This document shows, in pieces, positions 51,925 to 61,389 of a stretch of 64,000 nucleotides of DNA. Origin of the DNA: Dehalococcoidia bacterium (GTDB lineage Bacteria; Chloroflexota; Dehalococcoidia; UBA2979); NCBI GenBank assembly GCA_029246995.1, contig JAQWMB010000012.1:39725-103724 (forward strand), given 5' to 3'. Position numbers and translations under genes: made by a program. The notes below the pieces were generated by a model, which was not told the origin of the DNA, did not search any database, and saw only the letters and a list, made by a program, of their open reading frames with translations. Each line of letters begins with the position of its first letter. Position 1 is the stretch's first letter.

Positions 51925-52734
51925 ATGTCACTAAAGTGGGATCATGAAAAAATTCTATATGAGAAAGATAGTCATGTAGCGATAATTACTAAGAATAGAC
52001 CTGATAAATTAAATGCTATGGATCAAGAAATGATGAATGCTTATTATGAAGCGATTGAAGATGCTGAAAACGACGACGACATAAGAGTTATTGTCATTAC
52101 AGGTGTAGGTAAAGGGTGGCATCCAGGAGCTGATCCAGAGATGTTCCGAAAAGGCACAGCATCTATGAAAAAAGGGAATTTACCAGCTTGGACAAGGCCT
52201 CCAGCAAGTAATCCTCAGTTAAATACACTTCGAAATTCTGGAAAAATATTTATAGCAGCAATTAATGGATATGCTTATGGTGCTGGTTTTGGTGATGCGC
52301 TTTGGTGTGATTTGAGAATTATTGCACAAAGTGCAAAGCTTGGTCCAGTATGGGCAAAATTCGCTGCTCCATTAGAAAATGCGACAAGTGCCACTTTAAC
52401 AAGCCTTGTTGGTCCAGCTAAAGCACTGGAACTTTATTTGTTACGAGAACCCATTGAAGCAGACTATGCATTAAAACTTGGTTTGGCAAATTGGGTAGTA
52501 CCTGATGATGAATTGAAGGACTTTACTATAGATATGGCTAAAAGAATTGCTAAGAATTCGCCTTATGCAACTGCATTGTCTAAGTGGATGATATATAAGC
52601 AGGCCTCACCAAATGTTAGTGAGCATGTAGAATTGTATAGAATTGCTGAAAGCATAACTAGTATAACTGATGATTCTAAAGAAGGTGGTACTGCATTTCG
52701 AGAAAGAAGAGAGCCAGATTTTAAAGGAAGCTAA
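51925..52734 (+). CDS. Enoyl-CoA hydratase/isomerase (crotonase) family protein
   Basis: 269 residues. HVAIITKNRPDKLNAMDQEMMNAYYEAI, ITGVGKGWHPGADPEMF and FIAAINGYAYGAGFGDALWCDLRI match crotonases, with the oxyanion-hole region present. A glutamate at the catalytic positions is not obvious from the visible motifs, so hydratase versus isomerase or thioesterase is open. Start after AATGGGAG. The next gene (GNAT) starts within 2 bp of its stop. Confidence 0.88.
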   Translation: MSLKWDHEKILYEKDSHVAIITKNRPDKLNAMDQEMMNAYYEAIEDAENDDDIRVIVITGVGKGWHPGADPEMFRKGTASMKKGNLPAWTRPPASNPQLNTLRNSGKIFIAAINGYAYGAGFGDALWCDLRIIAQSAKLGPVWAKFAAPLENATSATLTSLVGPAKALELYLLREPIEADYALKLGLANWVVPDDELKDFTIDMAKRIAKNSPYATALSKWMIYKQASPNVSEHVELYRIAESITSITDDSKEGGTAFRERREPDFKGS

Positions 52735-52735
52735 A

Positions 52736-53200
52736 TTGGTAGATGAGTTTTATTTGAAAACTGTAGATAGCTATAATGACTTAGAGCTATCTAATGAGAT
52801 TAGAAAAATAGTTTTTGTAAATGAACAGGGCGTATTGCCTCAATTAGAAGATGATGGCTTAGACGGGATTGAAAATATTTATTCTAAAACTGCCATTGTA
52901 GTTGTAGGTTATTTAAATGAAGAACCAATTGGTACTGCACGAATGGTCTTATATAAAGAAGATAAAAAAGTCTGGAAAGTTGGGAGAGTTTCTGTTCTTA
53001 AAAAATTTAGAGGCATGGGTTATGGTAAATTAATTATGAAATTTATACACAAATTAGCAAAAGAAAATCAGGTCAATCAACTTGTTTTGCATGCACAATT
53101 AGATGTCGTTCCCTTTTATCTTGGTTTAAGTTATGCTGTAGATGGTATGGATTTTTTGGAAGCTAATATTTGGCATAAAAAAATGTTTTTGAAATTATGA
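52736..53200 (+). CDS. GNAT N-acetyltransferase (ElaA-like)
   Basis: 154 residues from a TTG at 52736, chosen because AAAGGA lies 8 bp upstream; a longer frame would overlap the crotonase gene by 65 bp. ElaA-like GNAT: EIRKIVFVNEQGVLPQLEDDGLDGI, then AIVVVGYLNEEPIGTARMVLY and WKVGRVSVLKKFRGMGYGKLIMKFI (acetyl-CoA-binding RxxGxG/A). It acetylates an unknown small molecule. Probably co-transcribed with the crotonase and the LLM gene. Confidence 0.85.
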   Translation: MVDEFYLKTVDSYNDLELSNEIRKIVFVNEQGVLPQLEDDGLDGIENIYSKTAIVVVGYLNEEPIGTARMVLYKEDKKVWKVGRVSVLKKFRGMGYGKLIMKFIHKLAKENQVNQLVLHAQLDVVPFYLGLSYAVDGMDFLEANIWHKKMFLKL

Positions 53201-53216
53201 TGATAGGTGATGCAAT

Positions 53217-54275
53217 ATGACAATACAAAATAAACGAGGAATATCTCTAGCTTATTCTGACTTAGAAGTTAAATCACAATTGGCTCATGATGCTGAGAAA
53301 GCTGGATTTGATATCATTTGGAATTCTGGAGAAAGCATTCCATTATTTGGTTCAATTGCTAAAACTACACAATCTACTCCTTTTGGATCTGGAGTGATCC
53401 GTGCATTTGCTCATGATATAAGAGAATTAGCACAGTCTAGTGTTGATTTACAAAGATTGTCAGGGAATCGCTTTATCTTAGGTCTTGGCGGTGGGACAAA
53501 GCGAATGAATATTAATCAGCTTGGACAAGAATTCGATAGGCCAGCAACACGCTTGAGAGAAATGATTAAAGGTTTGAAAATTGCATGGTCAAAAGCATAT
53601 GATGAAGATATCGATTTTCAAGGTACTTATTACTCGATGAGTGGTAAAGGGTTACGAGGAGTTAAGTCTGATTCTGGATTAGCAGGATTTAAGGGTGATT
53701 CATCTAATTCTCCACCAAGACCTGCCTTGATATATCTTGCTGCAGTTAATAAAGCAATGTTTAGATTGGCCGGAGATCTTTGTGATGGATTATGTGGTCA
53801 TCCTATTGCATCTGTAAAATTTATTAATGAAACTGCTTGGCCATCGATTGATGAGGGATTAAAAAGAAGCAATAGAACAAGAAGTGATTTTGATCACAAT
53901 GCTTGGATAGTTACTGCTATTTCTTCTGATGTAAAACAAGCTGAGCGTGAAGCTAAGTATCATATTGCTCGATTTATGGCTACGAGAAGTTATGGCATCG
54001 TTTTAGATTCACAAGGATATTCAGATATTAAAGAAAACATTCAGAATGAATTTTTTAATAATCCAAATGATCCAGATGCTTTAATAAATGCTGTTCCAGA
54101 TGATATAGCTAAAGAACATTCCATTTATGGTAACATAGACCAGGTACGTGAACAGGCAGAGAAATATGATGGAGTAGTAGATACTTCTACATTTTATTGT
54201 GCTTCTGCATTAATGACTCATGAAAGAATACATGAAAATTTGAAATTAATGATTGAAGCTTTTGGAAAGAATTAA
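53217..54275 (+). CDS. LLM class flavin-dependent oxidoreductase (F420-type)
   Basis: 352 residues, luciferase-like barrel. GISLAYSDLEVKSQLAHDAEKAGFDIIWNSGESIPLFGSIAKTT, GSGVIRAFAHDIRELAQSSVDLQRLSGNRFILGLGGGTKRM and ALIYLAAVNKAMFRLAGDLCDGLCGHP are typical of the F420-dependent members. The partner reaction is unknown. It converges on a CaiB/BaiF gene 7 bp away. Confidence 0.87.
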   Translation: MTIQNKRGISLAYSDLEVKSQLAHDAEKAGFDIIWNSGESIPLFGSIAKTTQSTPFGSGVIRAFAHDIRELAQSSVDLQRLSGNRFILGLGGGTKRMNINQLGQEFDRPATRLREMIKGLKIAWSKAYDEDIDFQGTYYSMSGKGLRGVKSDSGLAGFKGDSSNSPPRPALIYLAAVNKAMFRLAGDLCDGLCGHPIASVKFINETAWPSIDEGLKRSNRTRSDFDHNAWIVTAISSDVKQAEREAKYHIARFMATRSYGIVLDSQGYSDIKENIQNEFFNNPNDPDALINAVPDDIAKEHSIYGNIDQVREQAEKYDGVVDTSTFYCASALMTHERIHENLKLMIEAFGKN

Positions 54276-54282
54276 TTTCAAA

Positions 54283-55566
54283 TTATTGAGTATATTCATT
54301 TCCAATAACTTGATTAGCATTAAATTTTTTTATTTCATTTTTTGAGAAGCCTAAATTTTTTAAAATTAATTCATTGTGTTCACCAAGAAGGCCAGCAGGC
54401 AGATACCATTTTTGTTTATCTGGCTTTATATCCCATAGGAACCCAGACATGAGTCTGTTACCTAGAAATTTATGATCAACGCTTTGCCACCAGTTTCTTG
54501 AAGTGAGCTGTTCATTAGTTAATAAGCCAGGGGCATTTATTACAGGTGCTGTTATGACATTATTTTTAACTAGTAAATCGATAATTTCACTACGCTCCAT
54601 GACTTGAACTTCTTGTTGTATCCATTCATTGATTGCTGTTTTGTTTGATATTCTTCCAATGATACTTGACCATGGATGCTCAATTTTTGCAAAATTTTCT
54701 TTTAATAATGCCTTGCATAAACCTTGCCATTGATTGTCATTTTCAGCAGCAATTACTACCCATTCGTCTGGATTGCTTGTGACAAAACAACCATGTGGTA
54801 CGAAGTCATTCTCCTCATTGCCTAATTGTTTTGGGAGTCTTTTATTCCATTCCCACTCTGACAACATGCCTGGTAAATACCATGCAAATGCTTCAAGATG
54901 AGAAAGGTCAATAAAAGAACCGTTACCAGTTTCCTTTTTTCTATACATTGATGCAATTGTTGCAAACATCACTTCAAGAGGCGCACTTGCATCTGTTTGT
55001 ATTGTTCCTAAAATATCTTCAGTAGGCTTTTTTGAGTTACCCCTTGTTATCACATGCCCAGATGATGCTTCTACTAATGAACCAAGAGCTGTATATCCAG
55101 TATAAGGACCATCTACCCCCCATGCTGGCATAGATATCATGTTTATATTTTTATTGATTTTATGGATCTGTTCCCAACTAAATCCTAGTTTATCAATAAC
55201 ACCTGCAGCATATCCATCAATAATTATATCTGCCCATTTAATTAGTCTTGTAAATATCTCTTTACCATCTTTATCATTTAAATTTAACGATAAGAATAAT
55301 TTATTTCTATTTCCTTGCGTTTGTGGGGCAGTTTTTTCATATGCTGGGCCAGGTCCATCAGCTACTCTTGCATCAACAGATATTGGTCTTGTTAAAGACC
55401 TGCGTGGGAATGATTCTACTTTTATGACTTCTGCTCCCATATCTGCCATTAAAGAAATTCCAAATGGTGCTGCAAAAACTTCTGCAAAGTCAATAATTTT
55501 TATGTCTTTAAGCGCTAAACATCGTTCGGTATCTAATGGTAGATTATTCAACATAGTGATCGCCAA
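54283..55566 (-). CDS. CaiB/BaiF CoA-transferase, third of operon
   Basis: 427 residues: LKDIKIIDFAEVFAAPFGISLMADMGAEVIKVE, GNRNKLFLSLNLNDKDGKEIF, EASSGHVITRG, VPHGCFVTSNPDEWVVIAAEND. A paralogue of the gene just upstream (55544-56803) with the same phrases (RRSLTRPxxxDARVADGPGPAYE). The reading frames overlap by 23 bp, so they are translationally coupled. The substrate acid is unknown. Confidence 0.9.
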   Translation of the reverse strand: MAITMLNNLPLDTERCLALKDIKIIDFAEVFAAPFGISLMADMGAEVIKVESFPRRSLTRPISVDARVADGPGPAYEKTAPQTQGNRNKLFLSLNLNDKDGKEIFTRLIKWADIIIDGYAAGVIDKLGFSWEQIHKINKNINMISMPAWGVDGPYTGYTALGSLVEASSGHVITRGNSKKPTEDILGTIQTDASAPLEVMFATIASMYRKKETGNGSFIDLSHLEAFAWYLPGMLSEWEWNKRLPKQLGNEENDFVPHGCFVTSNPDEWVVIAAENDNQWQGLCKALLKENFAKIEHPWSSIIGRISNKTAINEWIQQEVQVMERSEIIDLLVKNNVITAPVINAPGLLTNEQLTSRNWWQSVDHKFLGNRLMSGFLWDIKPDKQKWYLPAGLLGEHNELILKNLGFSKNEIKKFNANQVIGNEYTQ

Positions 55567-56803
55567 TCACTGACTCTTCGTAGAATGTTTCAATTGATTG
55601 GGTATCGTATCCTAATTCTTTTAAGATTTCTTCATTATGCTCGCCTACCTGCTCTGTTCTGAATTCATAGATTGGTGAATCAGGTTCCATATTCCAAAGG
55701 AATCCTGGCATCAGTCTTTCGCCTAAATAAGGCAAATTAATAGCCTTAAACCAATTTCTCTCATGCATTTGTAAATTACTAAACATGCCAGGAGCATCAA
55801 CAACTGGGCTAGCTATAGCTCCATTTTTTTGAATAATATCTACAAGTTTATCGCTATTCATTTTTGAGCAAATTTCTTTTAGTTGACTGTCAATTTCTTT
55901 TCTATACTTAAGCCTGCCTGTAATTGTGCCCCATGCATTTTCTATTAATCCCCATTTAGGTTCATCTAATGCATTGCATAAACCTTGCCATTGCTCATCG
56001 TTCTCTGCAGCAATTGCTACCCATTTGCTATCTAATGTCAGGTAACAATTATGAGGGACTATATGCCTATCAGAATTACCAAGTTGCTGGGCTTCTCTAT
56101 TATTTAATGTCCATTCACCTAATGGTCCAACTAAATGCCATGCAAATGCTTCTGCTTGAGAGAGATCAATAAATGATCCTTTTTTAGTTAATTTTCTTTT
56201 ATTTAATGCTACTAACGAAGCAATTACTACTTGAATTGGCGCAGTTGCATCAGTAATAAAATTACCTGGAATATCAACTGTGTTTTTAGCTGACACTCCT
56301 CTTATAAGTGCATGCCCAACACTTGCTTCTATTCCAGAGCCTAATGCCACATATCCTGCGTATGGACCTTTTACTCCCCAAGCAGGCATTGAAATTACAC
56401 TTATATTCTTATTTATAGCATGAATTTTTTTCCAGCTAAATCCTAGTTTTTCTATAACACCTGCTGCAAAACCCTCAATAATAATATCTGATTTCTCTAT
56501 AAGTTTTTGAAGAATCAACTCGCCCTCTTTATGTTTTACATTAAGAGCGATGTTTCTTTTATTTCTATTGCCTTGTATTTGAGAGGTAGTGCGTTCATAA
56601 GCTGGCCCAGGACCATCTGCAACCCTTGCATCTTCGACTAGCGGCCTTGTTAATGATCTTCTTGGAAATGATTCTATTTTAATTACATCTGCTCCAAGAT
56701 CTCCGAGCAGTGATGCTCCGTAAGGCCCAGCCCATACTTCTGCAAAATCTAGAACTTTGATACCTTTTAGTGATTGAGACTTAACAAATTTTTGTTTTTT
56801 CAT
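55544..56803 (-). CDS. CaiB/BaiF CoA-transferase, second of operon
   Basis: 419 residues: IKVLDFAEVWAGPYGASLLGDLGADVIKIE, GNRNKRNIALNVKHKEGELILQKL and VPHNCYLTLDSKWVAIAAENDEQWQGLC. Clearly a close paralogue of the next gene (54283-55566). The two may form a heteromer or split substrate ranges. It lies 2 bp from the upstream CoA-transferase gene. Confidence 0.9.
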   Translation of the reverse strand: MKKQKFVKSQSLKGIKVLDFAEVWAGPYGASLLGDLGADVIKIESFPRRSLTRPLVEDARVADGPGPAYERTTSQIQGNRNKRNIALNVKHKEGELILQKLIEKSDIIIEGFAAGVIEKLGFSWKKIHAINKNISVISMPAWGVKGPYAGYVALGSGIEASVGHALIRGVSAKNTVDIPGNFITDATAPIQVVIASLVALNKRKLTKKGSFIDLSQAEAFAWHLVGPLGEWTLNNREAQQLGNSDRHIVPHNCYLTLDSKWVAIAAENDEQWQGLCNALDEPKWGLIENAWGTITGRLKYRKEIDSQLKEICSKMNSDKLVDIIQKNGAIASPVVDAPGMFSNLQMHERNWFKAINLPYLGERLMPGFLWNMEPDSPIYEFRTEQVGEHNEEILKELGYDTQSIETFYEESVIGDHYVE

Positions 56804-56805
56804 AT

Positions 56806-57987
56806 TTATCTAATGGCACCTATTTTAAAAAGTGCTATTTGCTCTTCTTTTGAATAGCTTAACTTTTTTAGTATTTCTGTTGTATGCACTCCAAATTCAG
56901 GTGGTGGCAATGCTTTCCATGAGTCATCCATCTTAAATGGTGCACCATGTATAGTTGTTTTACCAATTTGATTATGTTCAATTTCTACAAAAGAATTACG
57001 TGCAACTGCTTGTTCATCTTCAACCACTTCTGACATATTAACAACTGGTGCTACCATTACTCTAAACTCTTGCATTTCTTTAAATACTTCTTTTTTTGTC
57101 CTAATTGATAGCCATGGATCTAAGTACTTCATAAATGCTTCAAAGTGCTTAGATTTTTCTATTGGATCATTGAATCTTGGATCACTGACAAGCTCTGGAT
57201 GACCAATTGCTTCACATAATCTTGAAAATTGTGGGCCAAGAGTTGCCGCAAACATGACATACCCATCTTTACATTCGTATATACCGATTGGATAGTTATC
57301 AGTGTTTCTGCCCATTCCACTTTTTCGTTGTGTACCTAAAAGCACCCAATCTACATAACCCGTATCAACATTACCAGCTAAAGCTTCTATACTAGATAAA
57401 TCGACGTCTCTTCTTATATTATCATGATCTTGTCCCCATATTATAGACAATCCAACTGCTGCAGCTGTAGCACCAACTTGAATATCAGCAACATGTGGAC
57501 CATATCTTAATGGCTCAGAACCATCATGCCCATGACGTTCCATTCTTGTTGTCCAAGCAAAAATTGACATTTCATTTTCAGTTCTATGACTGTATGGTCC
57601 TTCAAGACCATGAGGACTTATAGCAACAGTGCTTGGGCCAAGTTCTTTATCAATGAGTTGTATAATTTTTTTAGTCTCTTCAACTGGCAGATTAATGATT
57701 ACTAATTGAGAATCTTGACAGATTCTTGAAATGACTTCTTTCCCAGAATTAGAAGTATGATCTATCACTATTGATTTTTTCCCAGTGTCTAATGCAACAT
57801 GAAACGCACCAGTTTCGAGACTTGGATGATCTTTATAGAATGGGGGGGTGCGACGGATTTCTCCACCGTCTGGCAAGTCAATTTTAATGACTTGAGCTCC
57901 AAAGTCTGTAAATTGCTTAGTAGCTGATGCTGCAACAATAGTACCGCCTATTTCAACCACTTTAATTCCAGAGAGAGGTTGCTCCAT
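56806..57987 (-). CDS. CaiB/BaiF CoA-transferase, first of operon
   Basis: 393 residues: IKVVEIGGTIVAASATKQFTDFGAQVIKIDLPDGGEIRRTPPFYKDHPSLETGAFHVALDTGKKSIVIDH, then IGIYECKDGYVMFAATLGPQFSRLC. More divergent from the two downstream copies than they are from each other. Immediately downstream of the MFS carrier gene (28 bp), so the carrier probably brings in the acid that these transferases activate. Confidence 0.9.
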   Translation of the reverse strand: MEQPLSGIKVVEIGGTIVAASATKQFTDFGAQVIKIDLPDGGEIRRTPPFYKDHPSLETGAFHVALDTGKKSIVIDHTSNSGKEVISRICQDSQLVIINLPVEETKKIIQLIDKELGPSTVAISPHGLEGPYSHRTENEMSIFAWTTRMERHGHDGSEPLRYGPHVADIQVGATAAAVGLSIIWGQDHDNIRRDVDLSSIEALAGNVDTGYVDWVLLGTQRKSGMGRNTDNYPIGIYECKDGYVMFAATLGPQFSRLCEAIGHPELVSDPRFNDPIEKSKHFEAFMKYLDPWLSIRTKKEVFKEMQEFRVMVAPVVNMSEVVEDEQAVARNSFVEIEHNQIGKTTIHGAPFKMDDSWKALPPPEFGVHTTEILKKLSYSKEEQIALFKIGAIR

Positions 57988-58015
57988 ATATCCTCCAAAT
58001 TGTAAGGGATGTTTA

Positions 58016-59263
58016 TTATACCTTATATATAATTTTTTTTACAAATAAAATTATGATAGAAGCGGTTAATGATAATGTTCCAAAAATTATCCATATACCG
58101 GTATAGTTACCAAAAGAATCAAAATATGCTGAAACTAATAATGGACTACTAGATGAGAGTATGATCATGAATGGCATTACTGCTCCACGTATGCTACCAA
58201 TATGCTTCCTGCCAAATAATAAAGGCCAGACGATTTCTTGAAGTGGAACAACTCCAGAAATACTAATCCCTAAAGTTAAATAACCAATGATAACGATATT
58301 GTAGCTCATGTTTCCAGTTCCTATTAAGACTATGCCAATTCCAACAGGGCAAGCGATAAATGCAAAACAAGAAAGATATCTAATATCAATTTTTTCAGCA
58401 ATTATACCCCAAATGGGTCTAGTTAATAGTCCTGGAAAAGCAAATAGTGATAGCATCGCTGCTGCTCTTGTTCTTTCAAATCCAGCATCAGTTAAAAAAG
58501 GAATTGTATGTGCTCCGACCGCAGGAAAGGTCAAACTTGCTAAAGAATAGGCAATTAGTACTATCCAAAAATTTGAGCTTTTCATTGCCTGTTTTCTTGT
58601 AATGGATTGTTCCTGAATAGTTGGAATATTCTTGTTATCATCAGTAGTATTTTCTTCAATTCCGTCTGGATGCATTCCATAATCTTCTGGCTCTCTCCTC
58701 ATAGTTAGTGCAGCCGGATATAGTAGGCATGCTGTTAGTAATGCCATTATTTGCCATCCTGCACGCCAACCAAATTCATCTACAAAAGGCGTTAATAAAG
58801 AGGGAGTCATAATACCTGTAATTGATAATCCTACAAGAGATATGCCTATAGCCCTACCTCGATATCTTACGAACCATTTTGCGATAGCGGCTTGTACAAC
58901 TAAGAATGTAGCAAGTGCAACTCCTATAGATAATAATATTCCTCTAACCAAATACCATTGCCATAAATTTTCAATTTCTGCCAACAACAATAAGCATATA
59001 ATCATTATTGTTGTGCCAATAAACATCAAAGTTCTGCCGCCATGACGGTCTAGATATCCACCGATAAAAACTGCTATTATTGCTGTTACAATATATGAAA
59101 CTGTTATTGAGCCTATGAACTCTGTTCTTGTCCAATTAAACTCTTCGCTCATTGGTATAAAAAAAACACCTGTGGCATAACCTTGGATAGATCCACCAAT
59201 AAACATCGTTGCCATTGCTGCAAGGACGATGTACCAACCAAAAAAAATTTTTGTTTTTCTCAT
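58016..59263 (-). CDS. MFS transporter (OFA/monocarboxylate-like)
   Basis: 415 residues, about 12 helices. N-terminus FGWYIVLAAMATMFIGGSIQGYATGVFFIPMSEEFNWTRTEFIGSITV, with the A-motif-like GGYLDRHGGRTLMFIGT, a cytosolic loop at about 200-225, and a second half with RPIWGIIAEKIDIRYL. This pattern is common in OFA and monocarboxylate MFS carriers. Probable uptake or export of a carboxylate, given three CoA-transferases downstream. It diverges from the Nfu-like gene with an 88-bp intergenic gap. Confidence 0.87.
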   Translation of the reverse strand: MRKTKIFFGWYIVLAAMATMFIGGSIQGYATGVFFIPMSEEFNWTRTEFIGSITVSYIVTAIIAVFIGGYLDRHGGRTLMFIGTTIMIICLLLLAEIENLWQWYLVRGILLSIGVALATFLVVQAAIAKWFVRYRGRAIGISLVGLSITGIMTPSLLTPFVDEFGWRAGWQIMALLTACLLYPAALTMRREPEDYGMHPDGIEENTTDDNKNIPTIQEQSITRKQAMKSSNFWIVLIAYSLASLTFPAVGAHTIPFLTDAGFERTRAAAMLSLFAFPGLLTRPIWGIIAEKIDIRYLSCFAFIACPVGIGIVLIGTGNMSYNIVIIGYLTLGISISGVVPLQEIVWPLLFGRKHIGSIRGAVMPFMIILSSSSPLLVSAYFDSFGNYTGIWIIFGTLSLTASIIILFVKKIIYKV

Positions 59264-59351
59264 AAAACTAATTTCTTATCTTTAAAACTTTGATATCTTA
59301 TTATTGAATAAAAATTCATGTAGCGATATAAATTTTTCGAAAAGAGGTATT

Positions 59352-59963
59352 ATGGTTGATTCAAATGAATCTGTATCTGTACAAATTGTGCTTACAGGCA
59401 GTGTCATTGATAAATTAAATGATTCAGCAAGTAATTTTCCTGAAAAAATTTCTGGAATTCGTGTATCAATTAATGGGCGAAAAGATGGATTATTTGATCA
59501 TAAATTATCGTTGGTTGATCATGGTCAAGAGGATAATAGCGATCAAGTTCAAGTTATTAATGAGAATCTAAATTTATATATTGAAGGTAAAAATCTAAAT
59601 AATTTAAACGGTTTAAAAATTGATTTTGACTCTAATGATACATTAGCAAATGGCTTTATTTTTGATAATCCTAATCCTATTTGGGACACACCGATCGCAT
59701 TGAAACTTCAAAAGCTTTTTGATGAACAGGTTAATCCTTCTATAGCATCTCATGGTGGCAGTATTAATTTGATTGACATAAAAGGCTCTTCTGCTTATGT
59801 AGAAATGAGCGGTGGTTGTCAGGGCTGTGGTATGGCAAGTGTTACATTGAAGCAAGGAGTCGAAGTCATGGTGCAAGAAGCTATACCTGAAATTACAGAA
59901 TTGATTGATAGTACAGATCATGCAAGTGGGGCAAATCCTTATTTTGCTTCTGAAAAAAAATAG
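59352..59963 (+). CDS. Nfu-type iron-sulfur cluster scaffold protein
   Basis: 203 residues from the ATG at 59352 (AAAGAGG upstream); an upstream TTG is less likely. The C-terminal domain is a NifU-like Nfu unit with SGGCQGCGMASVTLKQGVEVMVQEAIPEI (CxxC, Cys156 and Cys159). The N-terminal ~105 residues look like a degenerate A-type or heterologous domain, as in NfuA, without its Cys triad. Likely role: Fe-S carrier. Its stop is 4 bp from the radical-SAM ATG, so it probably serves that enzyme. Confidence 0.87.
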   Translation: MVDSNESVSVQIVLTGSVIDKLNDSASNFPEKISGIRVSINGRKDGLFDHKLSLVDHGQEDNSDQVQVINENLNLYIEGKNLNNLNGLKIDFDSNDTLANGFIFDNPNPIWDTPIALKLQKLFDEQVNPSIASHGGSINLIDIKGSSAYVEMSGGCQGCGMASVTLKQGVEVMVQEAIPEITELIDSTDHASGANPYFASEKK

Positions 59964-59967
59964 TTAG

Positions 59968-61389
59968 ATGAATTCTTCTGTTGTATCAACAAAAGAAATA
60001 AATGTAGTTTTAGTTTCACTATATGACTTAGGACATCAACCATTGTCGATTGCATCTGCAGCAGCTTTGCTTGAAGATATGGAATGTGATGTTAAGATTA
60101 TCGATCTAACGAATTTCCAATCGGACACTACTCCTATTATTAATGCAGATTTAATTTTACTTTCAGTGCCGATGCATACTGCTGCAAGGATGGCCATTAA
60201 CCTTTTGCCTGAGCTAAAAACAATAAATCCGAATAGTCATTTTTCTGTCTTTGGTCTTTATGCGTTGCATTTACAAGATGCCTTAGACGAAAAATTAATT
60301 AATTCAGCTATATCTGGTGAATTTGAATCTAATCTTAAGAAGCTTGTTGCAGACTTAAAAAAATTAAAAAATGATTCTAAAAATATACCAGGTTGGAAAG
60401 AGCCTAAAATAAATTTTGATCGTCAAAAATTTTTAACACCTTCACGTGATCAGTTACCTTCTTTAGAAAAGTATGCAAAAATTATTTTTGAAGATAAACA
60501 GAAAATTACTGGATATGTTGAAACAAGCCATGGCTGCGCTCATGTATGCCCTCATTGTCCCGTAACGGCAGTTTATAAAGGTAAGTTTAGGATTGTTGAT
60601 GTGAGTTCTATTTTATTTGATGTAGATAATTTGGTCAGTAATGGTGCTGAGCATATTACTTTTGGTGACCCAGATTTTTTTAATGCTCCTAAACATTCAT
60701 TGAAAGTCGCATCTTTAATTAAAAAAAAATATCCAAATTTAACTTTTGATGCAATTATTAAAGTCGAACATATCTTGGAATATGAGCCACTTCTTAAAGA
60801 TCTTCATGCTCTAGATTTTTTGTTTATTACTTCAGCTTTTGAATCAATGAATGAGACTGTATTACAAAAATTACAAAAAGGGCACACTGCTGGAGACATG
60901 CAGAAGGCTATTGATTTATGCAGAAAAGCTTGTTTATTAATTAAGCCAACATGGATTCCTTTTACTCCTTGGATGAAATTAGATGATTATTCACATATGC
61001 TGAACTTTATTATCAGTAATAAAATTATTAATATGACCTCATCAGTCCAATTTTCTATAAGGTTACTAATTCCTAAATTTTCAACATTATTACAACAAAT
61101 TGCTGATGATGGTATAAATACAAATTATTCAAAATTAAAACTTACACATGAATGGGAGCATACTGATAAAAGAGTTGAAGATTTATTTGCAGAAATTTCA
61201 CTTCTAGTTAGTCAATGCAAAGGTGATGATTTCTTTACTAAGCTTTGTCAATTAGTAGAAAAAAGTACAGGTCAGAAGATATTAAATTTTGAGTCCAATC
61301 ATAGTTATGCAATTGGTTCTAGCGAAGAATGGTATTGCTGTGCGGAGCCTACAGAAGAGCAAATGATTTTGACTGACTCATTATTTTAG
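59968..61389 (+). CDS. Cobalamin-binding-type radical SAM protein with CCAEP tail
   Basis: 473 residues. The N-terminal ~135 residues resemble a cobalamin-binding fold (INVVLVSLYDLGHQPLSIASAAALLED; ADLILLSVPMHTAARMAINLL; a FGLYALHLQDAL loop). The radical-SAM core at about 180-400 has the 4Fe-4S motif CAHVCPHC (Cys190, Cys194, Cys197) and later HITFGDPDFFNAPKHSLKVA. The C-terminus reads EEWYCCAEP (Cys457-Pro461), the CCAEP signature of the CUAEP/CCAEP-tail family, in which the second Cys is sometimes selenocysteine. The reaction is unknown. Its stop overlaps the convergent ATP-grasp stop by 9 bp. Confidence 0.88.
   Translation: MNSSVVSTKEINVVLVSLYDLGHQPLSIASAAALLEDMECDVKIIDLTNFQSDTTPIINADLILLSVPMHTAARMAINLLPELKTINPNSHFSVFGLYALHLQDALDEKLINSAISGEFESNLKKLVADLKKLKNDSKNIPGWKEPKINFDRQKFLTPSRDQLPSLEKYAKIIFEDKQKITGYVETSHGCAHVCPHCPVTAVYKGKFRIVDVSSILFDVDNLVSNGAEHITFGDPDFFNAPKHSLKVASLIKKKYPNLTFDAIIKVEHILEYEPLLKDLHALDFLFITSAFESMNETVLQKLQKGHTAGDMQKAIDLCRKACLLIKPTWIPFTPWMKLDDYSHMLNFIISNKIINMTSSVQFSIRLLIPKFSTLLQQIADDGINTNYSKLKLTHEWEHTDKRVEDLFAEISLLVSQCKGDDFFTKLCQLVEKSTGQKILNFESNHSYAIGSSEEWYCCAEPTEEQMILTDSLF

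Noticed and set aside
59968-61389. Selenocysteine (UGA) in the radical SAM tail
   Set aside because: The motif here is Cys-Cys-Ala-Glu-Pro encoded by TGC and TGT codons, with no in-frame TGA, so this member is the Cys form.
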